Positions 9,833 through 18,213 of a DNA stretch of 40,583 bases are shown in pieces. A model generated the notes under the pieces. The model saw only the letters and a program-made list of their open reading frames with translations, searched no databases and was not told the DNA's origin. Location of the stretch: positions 5,761 to 46,343 of the forward strand of contig JAHDEB010000026.1 in assembly GCA_020629055.1 (NCBI GenBank). The letters are read 5' to 3'. The translations under genes were made by a program, and so were the position numbers. The stretch's first letter is position 1. Each line of letters opens with the position of its first letter. This DNA is from Chloroflexota bacterium (GTDB lineage Bacteria; Chloroflexota; Anaerolineae; Promineifilales; Promineifilaceae).

Positions 9833-10662
9833 TTCGAATCAGCCGCCGACCGGACAATGTTTAACGCCTCAGCCAAGATCGGTTCAGGCATGCCAAACAT
9901 AGCGGCTAGTTGGCTGGCCAATGGTCCATCAGCATCAAGCAGCTCACGGGTCGCCACCCCACCATTTGGGTCGGCCGTAAAAGACTCAAACAGAACACCT
10001 TCCGGCGATGTGCTAAACCGCACCATCCGCTCATCTACAATCTTATTGATCACGACACTGTTATTAAAGTTCCCTTCCGGCCGATAATCATCTTTGGTGG
10101 CCCGTTTATAAGCATCAATTGAGATCGGCGTATCAAAAAGTGTAAAAATATACGGCTTAGGATGACGTGAACGAGTAATCTCAAAAGAACCATCCCCATT
10201 GGGAGTCACCTGATAATCTAAAAATTTCCCTCTAGTCTCTGTCGGCCGCTCCGGATCGATAGGCAGCACCAGTTCCAAAGGATAGCCTGCATCAAACAGC
10301 CACTTTCGGTCATCCAGCAACACAACAATGGCGGTATGACAGCCTATTTTTGCCTGCATGTTATTAATCGTTAGGTAGCCTTCAAACCCCAAAACCTGCA
10401 AAAACTCGAACAGCGCCAAATTTGTCTCAAAACAAGTACCCGCTGTCCCTTGTGCCAATGCTAGGGACCAAAACTCGTCTGGCCAACGTGGGCATTGGGC
10501 AACATCTGCCGTTGCCATACGGCAAACATTGCGCGTTGCGCTTTCCCAAGGCAGCGTTCGCGTGTATGCAAAAATGATTTCATTTAAGTAAGCAACCGAT
10601 GGCGCCCTACTTTCAAGAGCCAACAGCTCTAAAATTTTCTGAGTTTGTTCAGTTGTAATCAT
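9829..10662 (-). CDS. Arylamine N-acetyltransferase-like protein
   Basis: A 277-residue protein of the NAT family, which transfers acetyl from acetyl-CoA to arylamines, hydrazines or amino-sugar-like acceptors through a cysteine intermediate. The Cys-His-Asp triad can be placed at C77 (GTAGTCFETN), H109 (GCHTAIVV) and D124 (LFDAGYP), with the expected spacing. The usual RGGxCxE motif is altered to GTAGTCFETN, so this is a diverged member and may use another acceptor. It is cytoplasmic. A strong 7-bp hairpin (10676-10693) lies 13 bases upstream of the ATG and might affect translation. The gene is convergent with the small membrane protein gene, sharing four bases. Confidence 0.82.
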   Translation of the reverse strand: MITTEQTQKILELLALESRAPSVAYLNEIIFAYTRTLPWESATRNVCRMATADVAQCPRWPDEFWSLALAQGTAGTCFETNLALFEFLQVLGFEGYLTINNMQAKIGCHTAIVVLLDDRKWLFDAGYPLELVLPIDPERPTETRGKFLDYQVTPNGDGSFEITRSRHPKPYIFTLFDTPISIDAYKRATKDDYRPEGNFNNSVVINKIVDERMVRFSTSPEGVLFESFTADPNGGVATRELLDADGPLASQLAAMFGMPEPILAEALNIVRSAADSN

Positions 10663-10675
10663 TATTCTGACCTAT

Positions 10676-10693
10676 GCTCCGCAACCGCGGAGC
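10676..10693. promoter_or_regulatory. Perfect 7-bp hairpin in the leader of the NAT gene
   Basis: GCTCCGC / GCGGAGC with an AACC loop. On the minus strand it ends 13 bases before the NAT start codon, so it would lie in the 5' leader. The 11-mer CTATGCTCCGC that begins at 10672 is repeated at 37071-37081 within the multi-hairpin element there. Confidence 0.45.
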
Positions 10694-10834
10694 AAAACTC
10701 CTCCTATCAGTACTGACCAACACGTACACTTCGATTGTTGCTGATTTCAACAAAGCGACTGGGAAAAAATTATGACTGACTTTATTAAAAACAAATTGAA
10801 TCGAGAAAAAACTTATCAAACGGAGAATAACCCC

Positions 10835-11245
10835 ATGAATCAAAATCAACCCTCGGCCGCATTTGTCATGGCAGGATGGGCCGCCCTGCTAACCGGAATT
10901 TTGACCTATCTTATCGGCTTATGGAATGCCGACATGGAACTGAGCTCTAAAGGCTATTACTTCACCATTCTCATGTTTGGCCTTTTCGGAGCCGTATCGG
11001 TGCAAAAAAGTGTGCGAGACAAACTAGAGAATATTCATGTGACCAACATTTACTACGGACTTAGCTGGGTCGCCACGCTCATGCCGATCCTTTTGTTAAT
11101 GATTGGGCTTTGGAACGCAAACCTATTGCTCAGTGAAAAAGGCTTTTACGGCGTTTCCTTTATTTTAAGCCTGTTTGCAGCGGTAGTTGTTCAGAAAAAT
11201 GTGCGTGACTCAGAAGGGTTCAGCTCAGCAGAGCACGCTTTGTAG
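10835..11245 (+). CDS. YiaA/YiaB two-helix-domain membrane protein
   Basis: A 136-residue inner-membrane protein with two tandem copies of the YiaAB two-helix unit. Copy 1 (about 10-60) and copy 2 (about 70-125) both show a W/G-x-L(T/L)xxGLWNA helix followed by SxKGxY, a second helix and VQK(S/N)VRD. This internal repeat is clear by eye. The family's role is unknown, with vague links to stress. The start chosen is the ATG at 10835, preceded by CGGAGA. An in-frame ATG at 10772 lacks a ribosome site and would add a polar tail. A strong terminator follows 25 bases after the stop. Confidence 0.8.
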   Translation: MNQNQPSAAFVMAGWAALLTGILTYLIGLWNADMELSSKGYYFTILMFGLFGAVSVQKSVRDKLENIHVTNIYYGLSWVATLMPILLLMIGLWNANLLLSEKGFYGVSFILSLFAAVVVQKNVRDSEGFSSAEHAL

Positions 11246-11270
11246 TGGACCTCGGAGGGAAAAGAGCCAC

Positions 11271-11317
11271 AAAGCCCAAGCTGGTAATTGCAACCAGCTT
11301 GGGCTTTTTTCTTTTAA
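11271..11317 (+). terminator. Rho-independent terminator after the YiaA-like gene
   Basis: A perfect 15-bp stem (11271-11285 with 11293-11307), a 7-base loop and a following T-rich run. The 5' arm begins AAAGCCC, so it could also work on the minus strand for the end of the sugar dehydrogenase gene. It therefore probably acts as a bidirectional terminator between the convergent genes. Confidence 0.93.
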
Positions 11318-11328
11318 AAGAGAGAGGC

Positions 11329-12924
11329 TTACCGAATCATAAAGGGCAAGAAAAGCATCTTTAATGGCGGGTCAACAACAACCGTCGTTTGTCCGCTATC
11401 AGCCTCCCCAGCAACTTCACTCGGAAGTTCAAACCCGGTCAGGCTAAATTCGCTATTGGTCACTTCGCCCGCATCTGGTGAGGCTTGGGCCATCCAACTA
11501 ACAGTTACTGATTGATCAGGGCCAATATCACCTACGTCTAACGTTACGAAACCGTCTGCAACCGTCCCTCCAGAAACGTGGGTTACCCCATCTGGAATTC
11601 TGTTTTTCACTTGAACAAGTGTCAGAACGTCAGTCCCCAAACCGGTGACAGTTAGACGATATTCGATCATGCCATCGGTCTCTACCAAGCTTGTGCCAGA
11701 AAGTTCAACCTTAGCTCCGAATTGACTCACAAGCTGATAAATCAGTCCTCCATAGTGGACCATATACAGTTCGTCATCACTCCCTTCACCAAAAGAGCTG
11801 ATGTTATAAGAGGTATCGTCGATTTCTGTATTGACAAATCGATCACCATCAGGGGTCAGAGTCCATAACCGGCCGGTGGCGAAGTCACCATAAAAATAGG
11901 CCCCTTGCATGGCAGGGAAATGGGACCCCCTATAAACATAACCACCTGTTACGGAAGCCCCCTCGTCTCGGCCGTAATCGACCACAGGGTCTGTCCGTTC
12001 GCTTGCAGCGATTTCACAGTTGGCAGGTCCGTACAAAGCAAAGCCTTCGTAGCAGCGCCAACCATAATTTTGCAACGAAGCGGATCCATATTTTTCAAAA
12101 TTGACTTCTTCCCGAGCATTTTGACCAACGTCAGCCGCCCACATGTCCCCTGTTTGCGCATCGAAGCTAAAACGCCACGGGTTGCGCCATCCAAATGACC
12201 AGATTTCAGCACACCAGCCGTCTGATCCAAATGGACGCGGGTTATCTTCAGGGATGCGGTAGTTACGCACCCGACCGCAACCATTGTCGGCCGGTAGGCC
12301 GCTCTCGTGCACATTAATGCGCAACATTTTGCCTAATAAAGAATCTCGGCTTTGTCCACGGTTATTGGGGTCCCCGCCACTGCCGCCATCCCCCATGCCG
12401 ATCACCAATTGGCCGTCACGATCAAATGCGAGCCAGCCACCATCATGATTATTAAAATCTTGAGCGATTTCTAAAATCGTGTAGCCGGAATCTGCATCTG
12501 CAACGTCAGGGTCGGCCGAAACGGTGAACCGCTTAATGACCGTATCCCCATAAGTATCTGGACGTGCGTCTGAATAATGGATGTAGAAATATCCATTTTG
12601 GGCGTAGTTGGGGTCAAATACCAGCCCCAAAAGACCACGTTCACTTTCGGTTGAAACTTCAACCGTCAAAAAGTCTGTTTCGTTAACGTCCCCGTCTTTT
12701 AAAATACGCAGCCGCCCTCCTTTCTCAAGTACGAACAGCCGATCATCTCCGGCGATACCGGTCGAGGTCACCGCCGTTGGTTGCGAGAACCCCGATCCTA
12801 CTAGCTTGTAAGAGATGATCTCATCTAACTTTGGCTCCGCCTGCGAAGCAGATACTGCAGTCCGGCCGAACATCACCAAACAACCTAAAAATAAAATTCC
12901 TAATATCAATTTAATCGCTTTCAT
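11329..12924 (-). CDS. Secreted PQQ-type sugar dehydrogenase (GSDH/sorbosone dehydrogenase family)
   Basis: A 531-residue exported protein: an N-terminal signal peptide (about 1-28, ending AVSAS) and a six-bladed GSDH beta-propeller (about 35-390). The propeller shows LFVLEKGGRL, ERGLLGLVFDP, GMGDGGSGGDPNNRGQ and WRNPWRFSFD signatures. A C-terminal immunoglobulin-like/DUF11-like domain (about 400-510) follows. Family members oxidise aldoses with pyrroloquinoline quinone in the periplasm or outside the cell; whether this host makes PQQ is unknown. The last residues, LFLPFMIR, match a C-terminal pattern I recall from other secreted Chloroflexota proteins. A GAGG ribosome site precedes the ATG. 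No PQQ-synthesis genes are nearby. Confidence 0.92.
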   Translation of the reverse strand: MKAIKLILGILFLGCLVMFGRTAVSASQAEPKLDEIISYKLVGSGFSQPTAVTSTGIAGDDRLFVLEKGGRLRILKDGDVNETDFLTVEVSTESERGLLGLVFDPNYAQNGYFYIHYSDARPDTYGDTVIKRFTVSADPDVADADSGYTILEIAQDFNNHDGGWLAFDRDGQLVIGMGDGGSGGDPNNRGQSRDSLLGKMLRINVHESGLPADNGCGRVRNYRIPEDNPRPFGSDGWCAEIWSFGWRNPWRFSFDAQTGDMWAADVGQNAREEVNFEKYGSASLQNYGWRCYEGFALYGPANCEIAASERTDPVVDYGRDEGASVTGGYVYRGSHFPAMQGAYFYGDFATGRLWTLTPDGDRFVNTEIDDTSYNISSFGEGSDDELYMVHYGGLIYQLVSQFGAKVELSGTSLVETDGMIEYRLTVTGLGTDVLTLVQVKNRIPDGVTHVSGGTVADGFVTLDVGDIGPDQSVTVSWMAQASPDAGEVTNSEFSLTGFELPSEVAGEADSGQTTVVVDPPLKMLFLPFMIR

Positions 12925-12944
12925 TTTTCCTCACTTAGTTTCCC

Positions 12945-12960
12945 ATGCACTTAAGTGCAT
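12945..12960. promoter_or_regulatory. Perfect 16-bp palindrome, candidate operator
   Basis: ATGCACTTAAGTGCAT is a perfect 8+8 palindrome lying 21 bases upstream of the sugar dehydrogenase ATG (minus strand), in the divergent region shared with the DUF4173 gene. A second dyad, ATCATTCA-N5-TGAATGAT, is at 12998-13018. Both could bind dimeric regulators. No regulator gene is adjacent. Confidence 0.4.
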
Positions 12961-13068
12961 CAATCGCTGCATCTAAACCGTCGTGCCAACCATCATAATC
13001 ATTCAAAATGTGAATGATGCGATTTCGCATTTCAGCTTCAACGGCGAACTATACAGGGGTAATTGAAC

Positions 13069-14676
13069 ATGACTCAACTAAAAAATCCAGGTGGACTTAT
13101 CCTTTTTTCACTTTTTATCGGCTGGCTGGCCGACATGCTATTTTACGGCAAACGGCTCGGTATTTCCGTCATCTTGTTTATTGCTATTTTCGGGATCGGT
13201 TTTTGGGTCCTAGGGCAGCTTGAAGGGCAAAAGCTAAAAAAAGAGAATCTTTGGTTAGCCGCACCCCTTCTTTTTTGTGCAACCATGGTTATGGTACGAG
13301 CCAACAGCGCGCTAACGTTACTAAATATGCTGATCTGCGGGTTCTGTTTGGTGTTGCTGGGTATTTTTATGACCACTGGAAAATCATACAGTCTGGGGTT
13401 GCTTGGCTTTACCACGCTTCCATTTCGAGCGTTGGGCAATATGGCGATCCGGCCGTGGCCCCTAGTGAACGAAAACCTCGACTTCGAAGCGATCCAAGTG
13501 ACCAGCCGCGATACCGTTTACCCCGTTCTGCGTGGTGCCGTTTTGGCCGTGCCGGTCCTTGCCGTTTTTATGGGATTATTGGTTTCGGCCGATGCTGTGT
13601 TTGCCCAAACGATGCTGCGTGTGTTTGATATACAGATTAGCGCCGAAATATTCAACTTTCTGTGGCGTGGCTGCATTATTTTCGGAATTAGTTGGGTCGC
13701 AATCGGATACATGGCCTATGCGTTGCGATCTTCTGTAAACGTCCCACGACCTTTTCCAGAACGAGTATTGGGCAAAATTCGGGGCACATTACCGCTAGGC
13801 ACCATTGAATCATTCACAATTTTATTGTTGGTTAACCTGCTATTTGGCGCTTTTGTCTCCATCCAATTCGCGTATCTGTTTGGTGGTCGTAATTTCGTCT
13901 CTTTAGATGGCATTTCATATTCAGCGTATGCCAGACGAGGGTTCTTCGAGCTGGTTGTTGTTGCATGTTTAACCCTCTTGCTGATTCAATTGATGAACTG
14001 GTTTACGGTCAAGAAATTTAACCGAGACCGCTTCTACTTCAATCTTTTCTCATCATTGATCATCGGGTTTGTTTTAGTCATGCTCGTTTCAGCCTTCCAA
14101 CGGCTCTCGCTTTATGAATGGACATTTGGTTTTACTCAGCTCCGCATTTTCTCTCACACCTTTATCGTTTGGATGGGGATTGCCCTAATTTGGTATGTGA
14201 TTACCCTTTGGCTTCGGCCGGATCGATTCGCAATAGGCGCACTACTTTGCCTGTTTGGGTTTGTCATTTCACTCAACCTACTTAACCCAGATGCTCTCAT
14301 CGTACGAAAAAATGTACAGCGCTATCGGACCTTGGGCCATTTAGACCTCGAATATTTAACCGAACTTTCGGCCGACGCGGTACCGGATCTAATTAAACTG
14401 ACCGGTGAAATTGAGAATGACTTAATCATTCACAGCGGAAATGAGTGCACAAGCCGTTTTTGGGGCGACCTAGAGACCAGTTTGCAGAGTCGAGAAGAGG
14501 AACGGGGATCAAGTTCAAACAGCTGCATCGAAAGCTCTCACCCCGGATTGCTAAAAGAAAACTTGCAGGCCCGCTACGATCGATACCAAAACGACCCATC
14601 TTGGAGCAGATGGCAATCGTTCCACCTAACCCACACACGGGCAAGGGTTGGGTTACAAGAAATTCTTGGCGAATAA
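13069..14676 (+). CDS. DUF4173 (DUF4153-like) integral membrane protein
   Basis: A 535-residue polytopic membrane protein with about 11 hydrophobic helices in the first 420 residues and a soluble C-terminal tail (about 430-535) rich in Ser, Glu and Trp. Features that match DUF4173 are the conserved helix-loop QRLSLYEWTFGFTQLRIFSH, LNLLNPDALIVRKN, and LDLEYLTELSADAVPDL. The function is unknown for the family. The ATG at 13069 follows AGGGGT at good spacing; an in-frame TTG two codons earlier is less likely. It is divergent from the sugar dehydrogenase gene, and 42 bases separate its stop from that of the convergent solute-binding protein gene. Confidence 0.85.
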   Translation: MTQLKNPGGLILFSLFIGWLADMLFYGKRLGISVILFIAIFGIGFWVLGQLEGQKLKKENLWLAAPLLFCATMVMVRANSALTLLNMLICGFCLVLLGIFMTTGKSYSLGLLGFTTLPFRALGNMAIRPWPLVNENLDFEAIQVTSRDTVYPVLRGAVLAVPVLAVFMGLLVSADAVFAQTMLRVFDIQISAEIFNFLWRGCIIFGISWVAIGYMAYALRSSVNVPRPFPERVLGKIRGTLPLGTIESFTILLLVNLLFGAFVSIQFAYLFGGRNFVSLDGISYSAYARRGFFELVVVACLTLLLIQLMNWFTVKKFNRDRFYFNLFSSLIIGFVLVMLVSAFQRLSLYEWTFGFTQLRIFSHTFIVWMGIALIWYVITLWLRPDRFAIGALLCLFGFVISLNLLNPDALIVRKNVQRYRTLGHLDLEYLTELSADAVPDLIKLTGEIENDLIIHSGNECTSRFWGDLETSLQSREEERGSSSNSCIESSHPGLLKENLQARYDRYQNDPSWSRWQSFHLTHTRARVGLQEILGE

Positions 14677-14718
14677 CCTAATCACAAATCAAGTGTGTAC
14701 CAGAGGATGCCTGCATTT

Positions 14719-16131
14719 TTAATCAGCTTCTTCAAAGCGCAAAATCCCTTCTGGGCTAACTTGCACCTCGGCCGCGTCACTAGCCGCACCGAAAAACTCT
14801 AGCGGGCGATAGAGAAAAATCCACGGTGCATCGTCATGCATCAGCTGATACGCCTGACGATAAACATCCCGCCTCGCCCCATCTTCCACCGTTTCAGCCG
14901 CCTGATCCAGCAGTCCATTCACCGTCGAATTATCGTACCCTTGCCACCACGGCCCAGCGACATCAGAATTGATTTTTTCACGCAAGACTCGGTAGGTGCT
15001 TAAGGGGCTTGAGTCAAAACAACAGACATCATGAATCTGTTTATCCTTAACCATGTGAGCATATGCGGGCCGATCATCATAGTGGTGCAAAGTGACCTCG
15101 ATTCCTACGGCCGCCAAATCTTCAGTTATTAATCGCCCTAAAAGCGGGCTTTCATCCGGCAGGGTCATCGGAATATCAATAGCCAATTTACCATCAAATC
15201 CAGCCTCTTTCGCCTCTGCAACCAATGCTCGGGCCTTTTCAGGGTCATACGGATAAGGTCGAACACGTGGATCGCAGCCGAAATGAAGCGGGGTAAGCGG
15301 CCCGTTTAAAGGGAGAGCTGCACCGTTTCGGGCCTGTTGGATCATTCTGTTCACATCGACCGCATAATTTAAAGCCTGGCGCAGCGGCTTGATTTGCCCG
15401 GCCCCGGCTGAACAATTAATCAAAAAGGCGACACACAGGTTTGATTCGTGAGACAGTTCCATATCACCCAAATCGGTCGACCCTTCAGGGGAAAGTTTGG
15501 TGATTATTTGCGCATCCCCCTGAGCCAACGCGGCTAAGCGGGCCTGTTCATCTGGCTCTGCCCGAAAGACGAGCGGTTCACTGGCAGATGGCTGCCGAGT
15601 CACGCAACCGGCAAAAGGGGCCAGTTCCACTTCATCTGCCGAGTGGCGCACCAGTTCATACGGGCCGCTGCCGATGAACGTGTTAGGCAATTGCCCCAAC
15701 ACGCTTTTGGGCAAGATGGGGATCGCCATCAACAGCTCAAACAGGTCAGCCATCGGCCGGGCAAGCTGCATCTCAAACGCATCATCACCTTTTATTTCAT
15801 AGGTTGCATCACCAATGTAGCTGGCCCATACCCCTTCCGTGCCCAATTCTCCACCCACGGCCGGATCACACGCCCGCTGCAAGTTGGCAACGACATCGGC
15901 CGCTGTTAGTCGTTCCCCGTTATGAAAAACAACGTCATCCCGCAACGTAAATGACCAGCGACGCGCATCCGCTGACAGATGCCAGCTTTTGGCGATTTGC
16001 GGCACAAAATGACCTTGCAGATCTCGTCTGACCAATGTGTCGAAAATAGCAGTAAAAATGTTTAAGCGGTCTTTAAAATCGCTGCAAATATGGGGGTCGG
16101 CTAATGGGATCGTGGGTTGAAGAATGATCAT
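14719..16131 (-). CDS. Family-5 extracellular solute-binding-like protein without a signal peptide
   Basis: A 470-residue protein with the SBP_bac_5 fold of dipeptide, nickel and oligopeptide binding proteins: LVRRDLQGHFVPQIAKSW, WSFTLRDDVVFHNGERLTAADVV, IGSGPYEL, and a C-terminal YRQAYQLMHDDAPWIFLYRP. Unusually, it begins directly with the mature domain (MIILQPTIPLADPHI) and has no signal sequence or lipobox cysteine. The 74 bases up to the SDR stop give no in-frame start that could supply one. There is no ABC permease or ATPase gene beside it. It may be a cytoplasmic, SgrR-like ligand-binding derivative or a gene that lost its export signal. It lies downstream of the SDR gene on the same strand. 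Confidence 0.85.
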   Translation of the reverse strand: MIILQPTIPLADPHICSDFKDRLNIFTAIFDTLVRRDLQGHFVPQIAKSWHLSADARRWSFTLRDDVVFHNGERLTAADVVANLQRACDPAVGGELGTEGVWASYIGDATYEIKGDDAFEMQLARPMADLFELLMAIPILPKSVLGQLPNTFIGSGPYELVRHSADEVELAPFAGCVTRQPSASEPLVFRAEPDEQARLAALAQGDAQIITKLSPEGSTDLGDMELSHESNLCVAFLINCSAGAGQIKPLRQALNYAVDVNRMIQQARNGAALPLNGPLTPLHFGCDPRVRPYPYDPEKARALVAEAKEAGFDGKLAIDIPMTLPDESPLLGRLITEDLAAVGIEVTLHHYDDRPAYAHMVKDKQIHDVCCFDSSPLSTYRVLREKINSDVAGPWWQGYDNSTVNGLLDQAAETVEDGARRDVYRQAYQLMHDDAPWIFLYRPLEFFGAASDAAEVQVSPEGILRFEEAD

Positions 16132-16205
16132 AAAGATAATGGGGAAAGGGAAAGAAATAAAAGGGAAAAAGCAACGGCTTGCAACCTGCTACCTGCGACT
16201 ATTCC

Positions 16206-16922
16206 CTACAAAAAGTCTTTAATATCGTGGCGACTGCCATTTGCTTGATTTGAATTTAAAATATTTTTGATCGCCCCAGCCACTTCTTCTGGCTGACGTA
16301 GGGCACCTTCTTCTTTAAATCCACGAAATTGATCGACTCCAGGAAAATCCTCGGCCGAAACAGAACGGATATCCGCCTGCATACCGGTGTCAATAATGCC
16401 TGGGCCGATGTTTAATGCCTTAATCGGATGAGACTGCATCTCTTGTTCTACCGCTACACCTCGGACAAAATTCTCGATTCCCGCTTTTGCTCCACAATAC
16501 AGCGACCAGCCGTAAATGCCCCTAAGTGCCGCCCCAGATGAGATATTGACAATCGTTTTCGGGCAGGCAACCGCTTGGAAAGCACCGATAAACTCACGCA
16601 TGAGTAAAATGGCGCTTGTAAAATTTACATTGATATTGGTAAGCACCTCTTCAGTCGCTTTGTCTGAGACGATGCCAACCGGTCCGATCATCCCAGCATT
16701 ATTGATCAGCAACACTTCTTGCCAAGCCAATGTAGCAAGGTCTTGAAATTGGGACGGGATCTTTTTAAGCACTTGGTCAGGCTGGGCCAAGTCAACCGTG
16801 ATGCTATCGGCCGATCGGCCGGTCCGCGAAAGCTCCTTAATCGCATACCCATCCGCTTTTAGCATCTCGACCAATGCAGCACCCAAACCGCGTGAACCAC
16901 CTGAAATAATCGCTAACTTCAT
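16206..16922 (-). CDS. Short-chain dehydrogenase/reductase (sepiapterin/benzil reductase-like)
   Basis: A 238-residue NADP(H)-type SDR. The glycine motif is SGGSRGLGAAL (8-18), followed by NNAG, the catalytic serine in NISSGAA and the YxxxK motif as YCGAK. Length and the truncated C-terminus fit the small classical SDRs such as YueD benzil reductase or sepiapterin reductase, which reduce diketones or pteridines; the substrate is not certain. The start has a strong AGGAG ribosome site. It is the first gene of a minus-strand pair with the solute-binding-like gene, and is divergent from the luciferase-like monooxygenase gene. Confidence 0.9.
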   Translation of the reverse strand: MKLAIISGGSRGLGAALVEMLKADGYAIKELSRTGRSADSITVDLAQPDQVLKKIPSQFQDLATLAWQEVLLINNAGMIGPVGIVSDKATEEVLTNINVNFTSAILLMREFIGAFQAVACPKTIVNISSGAALRGIYGWSLYCGAKAGIENFVRGVAVEQEMQSHPIKALNIGPGIIDTGMQADIRSVSAEDFPGVDQFRGFKEEGALRQPEEVAGAIKNILNSNQANGSRHDIKDFL

Positions 16923-17130
16923 GAACTATCTCCTGAACATTTTGAATCTCTCGCCCTAGCAGAGCGGAAGCTAAATTTAACACCGATGATCCTTTAAAGC
17001 TTTACACGTTTATGCAGTTAATTGCGAAAGACACAACTTCAATCTTTCACTCTCGCCTCTAAGCTTTATCAGAACCTATTGTTTCAATTGTAATTCAATG
17101 AAATCATATGGCACACGTAGCGAAACAATT

Positions 17131-18213
17131 ATGATAACAAACAAACCTTTTGAAATTGGACTGTACTCATTTGCAGCCTTAACCCCTGATCCGACAACGG
17201 GAGAAACGATTTCGGCGGCCGAACGTCTCAAAAACCTGTTAGATGTCGTCGAGCTTGCCGACCAAGTAGGCTTAGACATTTTCGCTTTGGGCGAGCACCA
17301 TCGCCCCGATTTTGTCTCATCTGCCCCTGAAGTGATTTTGGCAGCGGCAGCGGCACGTACGAAAAATATCCGACTTAGCAGCGCTGTCACCGTGCTGAGT
17401 TCAGATGACCCTGTGCGCGTTTTTCAACGCTTTGCCAGCTTAGACCTCCTTTCAGAAGGGCGTGCGGAAATTATCGCCGGCCGTGGCTCGTTTATCGAAT
17501 CTTTTCCGCTATTTGGATACAACCTGCAAGATTACAACGAACTTTTTTCTGAGAAACTAGACTTACTCAAGAAAATACGCGACAACGATCGCGTCACATG
17601 GCATGGCAACCACCGTTCAGCCCTGCAAGACCAAGATATTTACCCACGGCCGTTTCAAGATGAAATGCCGATTTGGGTCGCTGTGGGTGGCACGCCCGAA
17701 TCGGTCGTCCGGGCGGCCAATCATGGGTTGCCCCTTGCCTTGGCCATTATCGGCGGTATGCCTGAAAAGTTTGCCCCTTTCGCCCATTTATATCGGGACG
17801 TACTTTCAAAAACCGGCCGAGATCCGGCCGATTTTCCGATTAGCATTAACTCCCACGGTTTTATCGCAGATGACCGTCAGCAGGCGCTAGACGACGCATT
17901 CCCAAGCTTTAAATTGATGATGGATAAAATCGGCCGTGAGCGAGGCTGGGGTGGTGGACCCGGTATGCAAAAAGAAGATCTTGTAGCTTCGGCGACCTTA
18001 CGTGGGGCGAATTTTGTCGGCAACCCGCAAGATATTATCGAAAAAATCTTGTTCCAACATTCTATTTTCAACCATAATCGGACCTTGATCATGCCTGGGG
18101 TAGGCACAATGCCGCACGACAAAGTCATGCGGATGGTTGAATTATTAGGGACAAAAGTAGCTCCGGCCGTGCGCGAAGAGGTTGCACGGCGAAATGAACA
18201 AGCGAATGATTAA
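17131..18213 (+). CDS. Luciferase-like (LLM class) flavin-dependent oxidoreductase
   Basis: A 360-residue TIM-barrel flavoprotein from the ATG at 17131, whose sequence begins FEIGLYSF as in family members; an ATG at 17098 would add 11 polar residues. Recognisable blocks are FALGEHHRPDF, RLSSAVTVLSSDDPVRVFQRFASLDLLS, EIIAGRGSF and WVAVGGTPESVVRA. Such enzymes use FMNH2 or F420 to oxidise alkanals, sulfonates or other substrates; the target is unknown here. A C-terminal IMPGVGTMPHDKVMRMVELLG resembles other LLM proteins. Its stop shares TTAA with that of the convergent RNase D gene. Confidence 0.9.
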   Translation: MITNKPFEIGLYSFAALTPDPTTGETISAAERLKNLLDVVELADQVGLDIFALGEHHRPDFVSSAPEVILAAAAARTKNIRLSSAVTVLSSDDPVRVFQRFASLDLLSEGRAEIIAGRGSFIESFPLFGYNLQDYNELFSEKLDLLKKIRDNDRVTWHGNHRSALQDQDIYPRPFQDEMPIWVAVGGTPESVVRAANHGLPLALAIIGGMPEKFAPFAHLYRDVLSKTGRDPADFPISINSHGFIADDRQQALDDAFPSFKLMMDKIGRERGWGGGPGMQKEDLVASATLRGANFVGNPQDIIEKILFQHSIFNHNRTLIMPGVGTMPHDKVMRMVELLGTKVAPAVREEVARRNEQAND

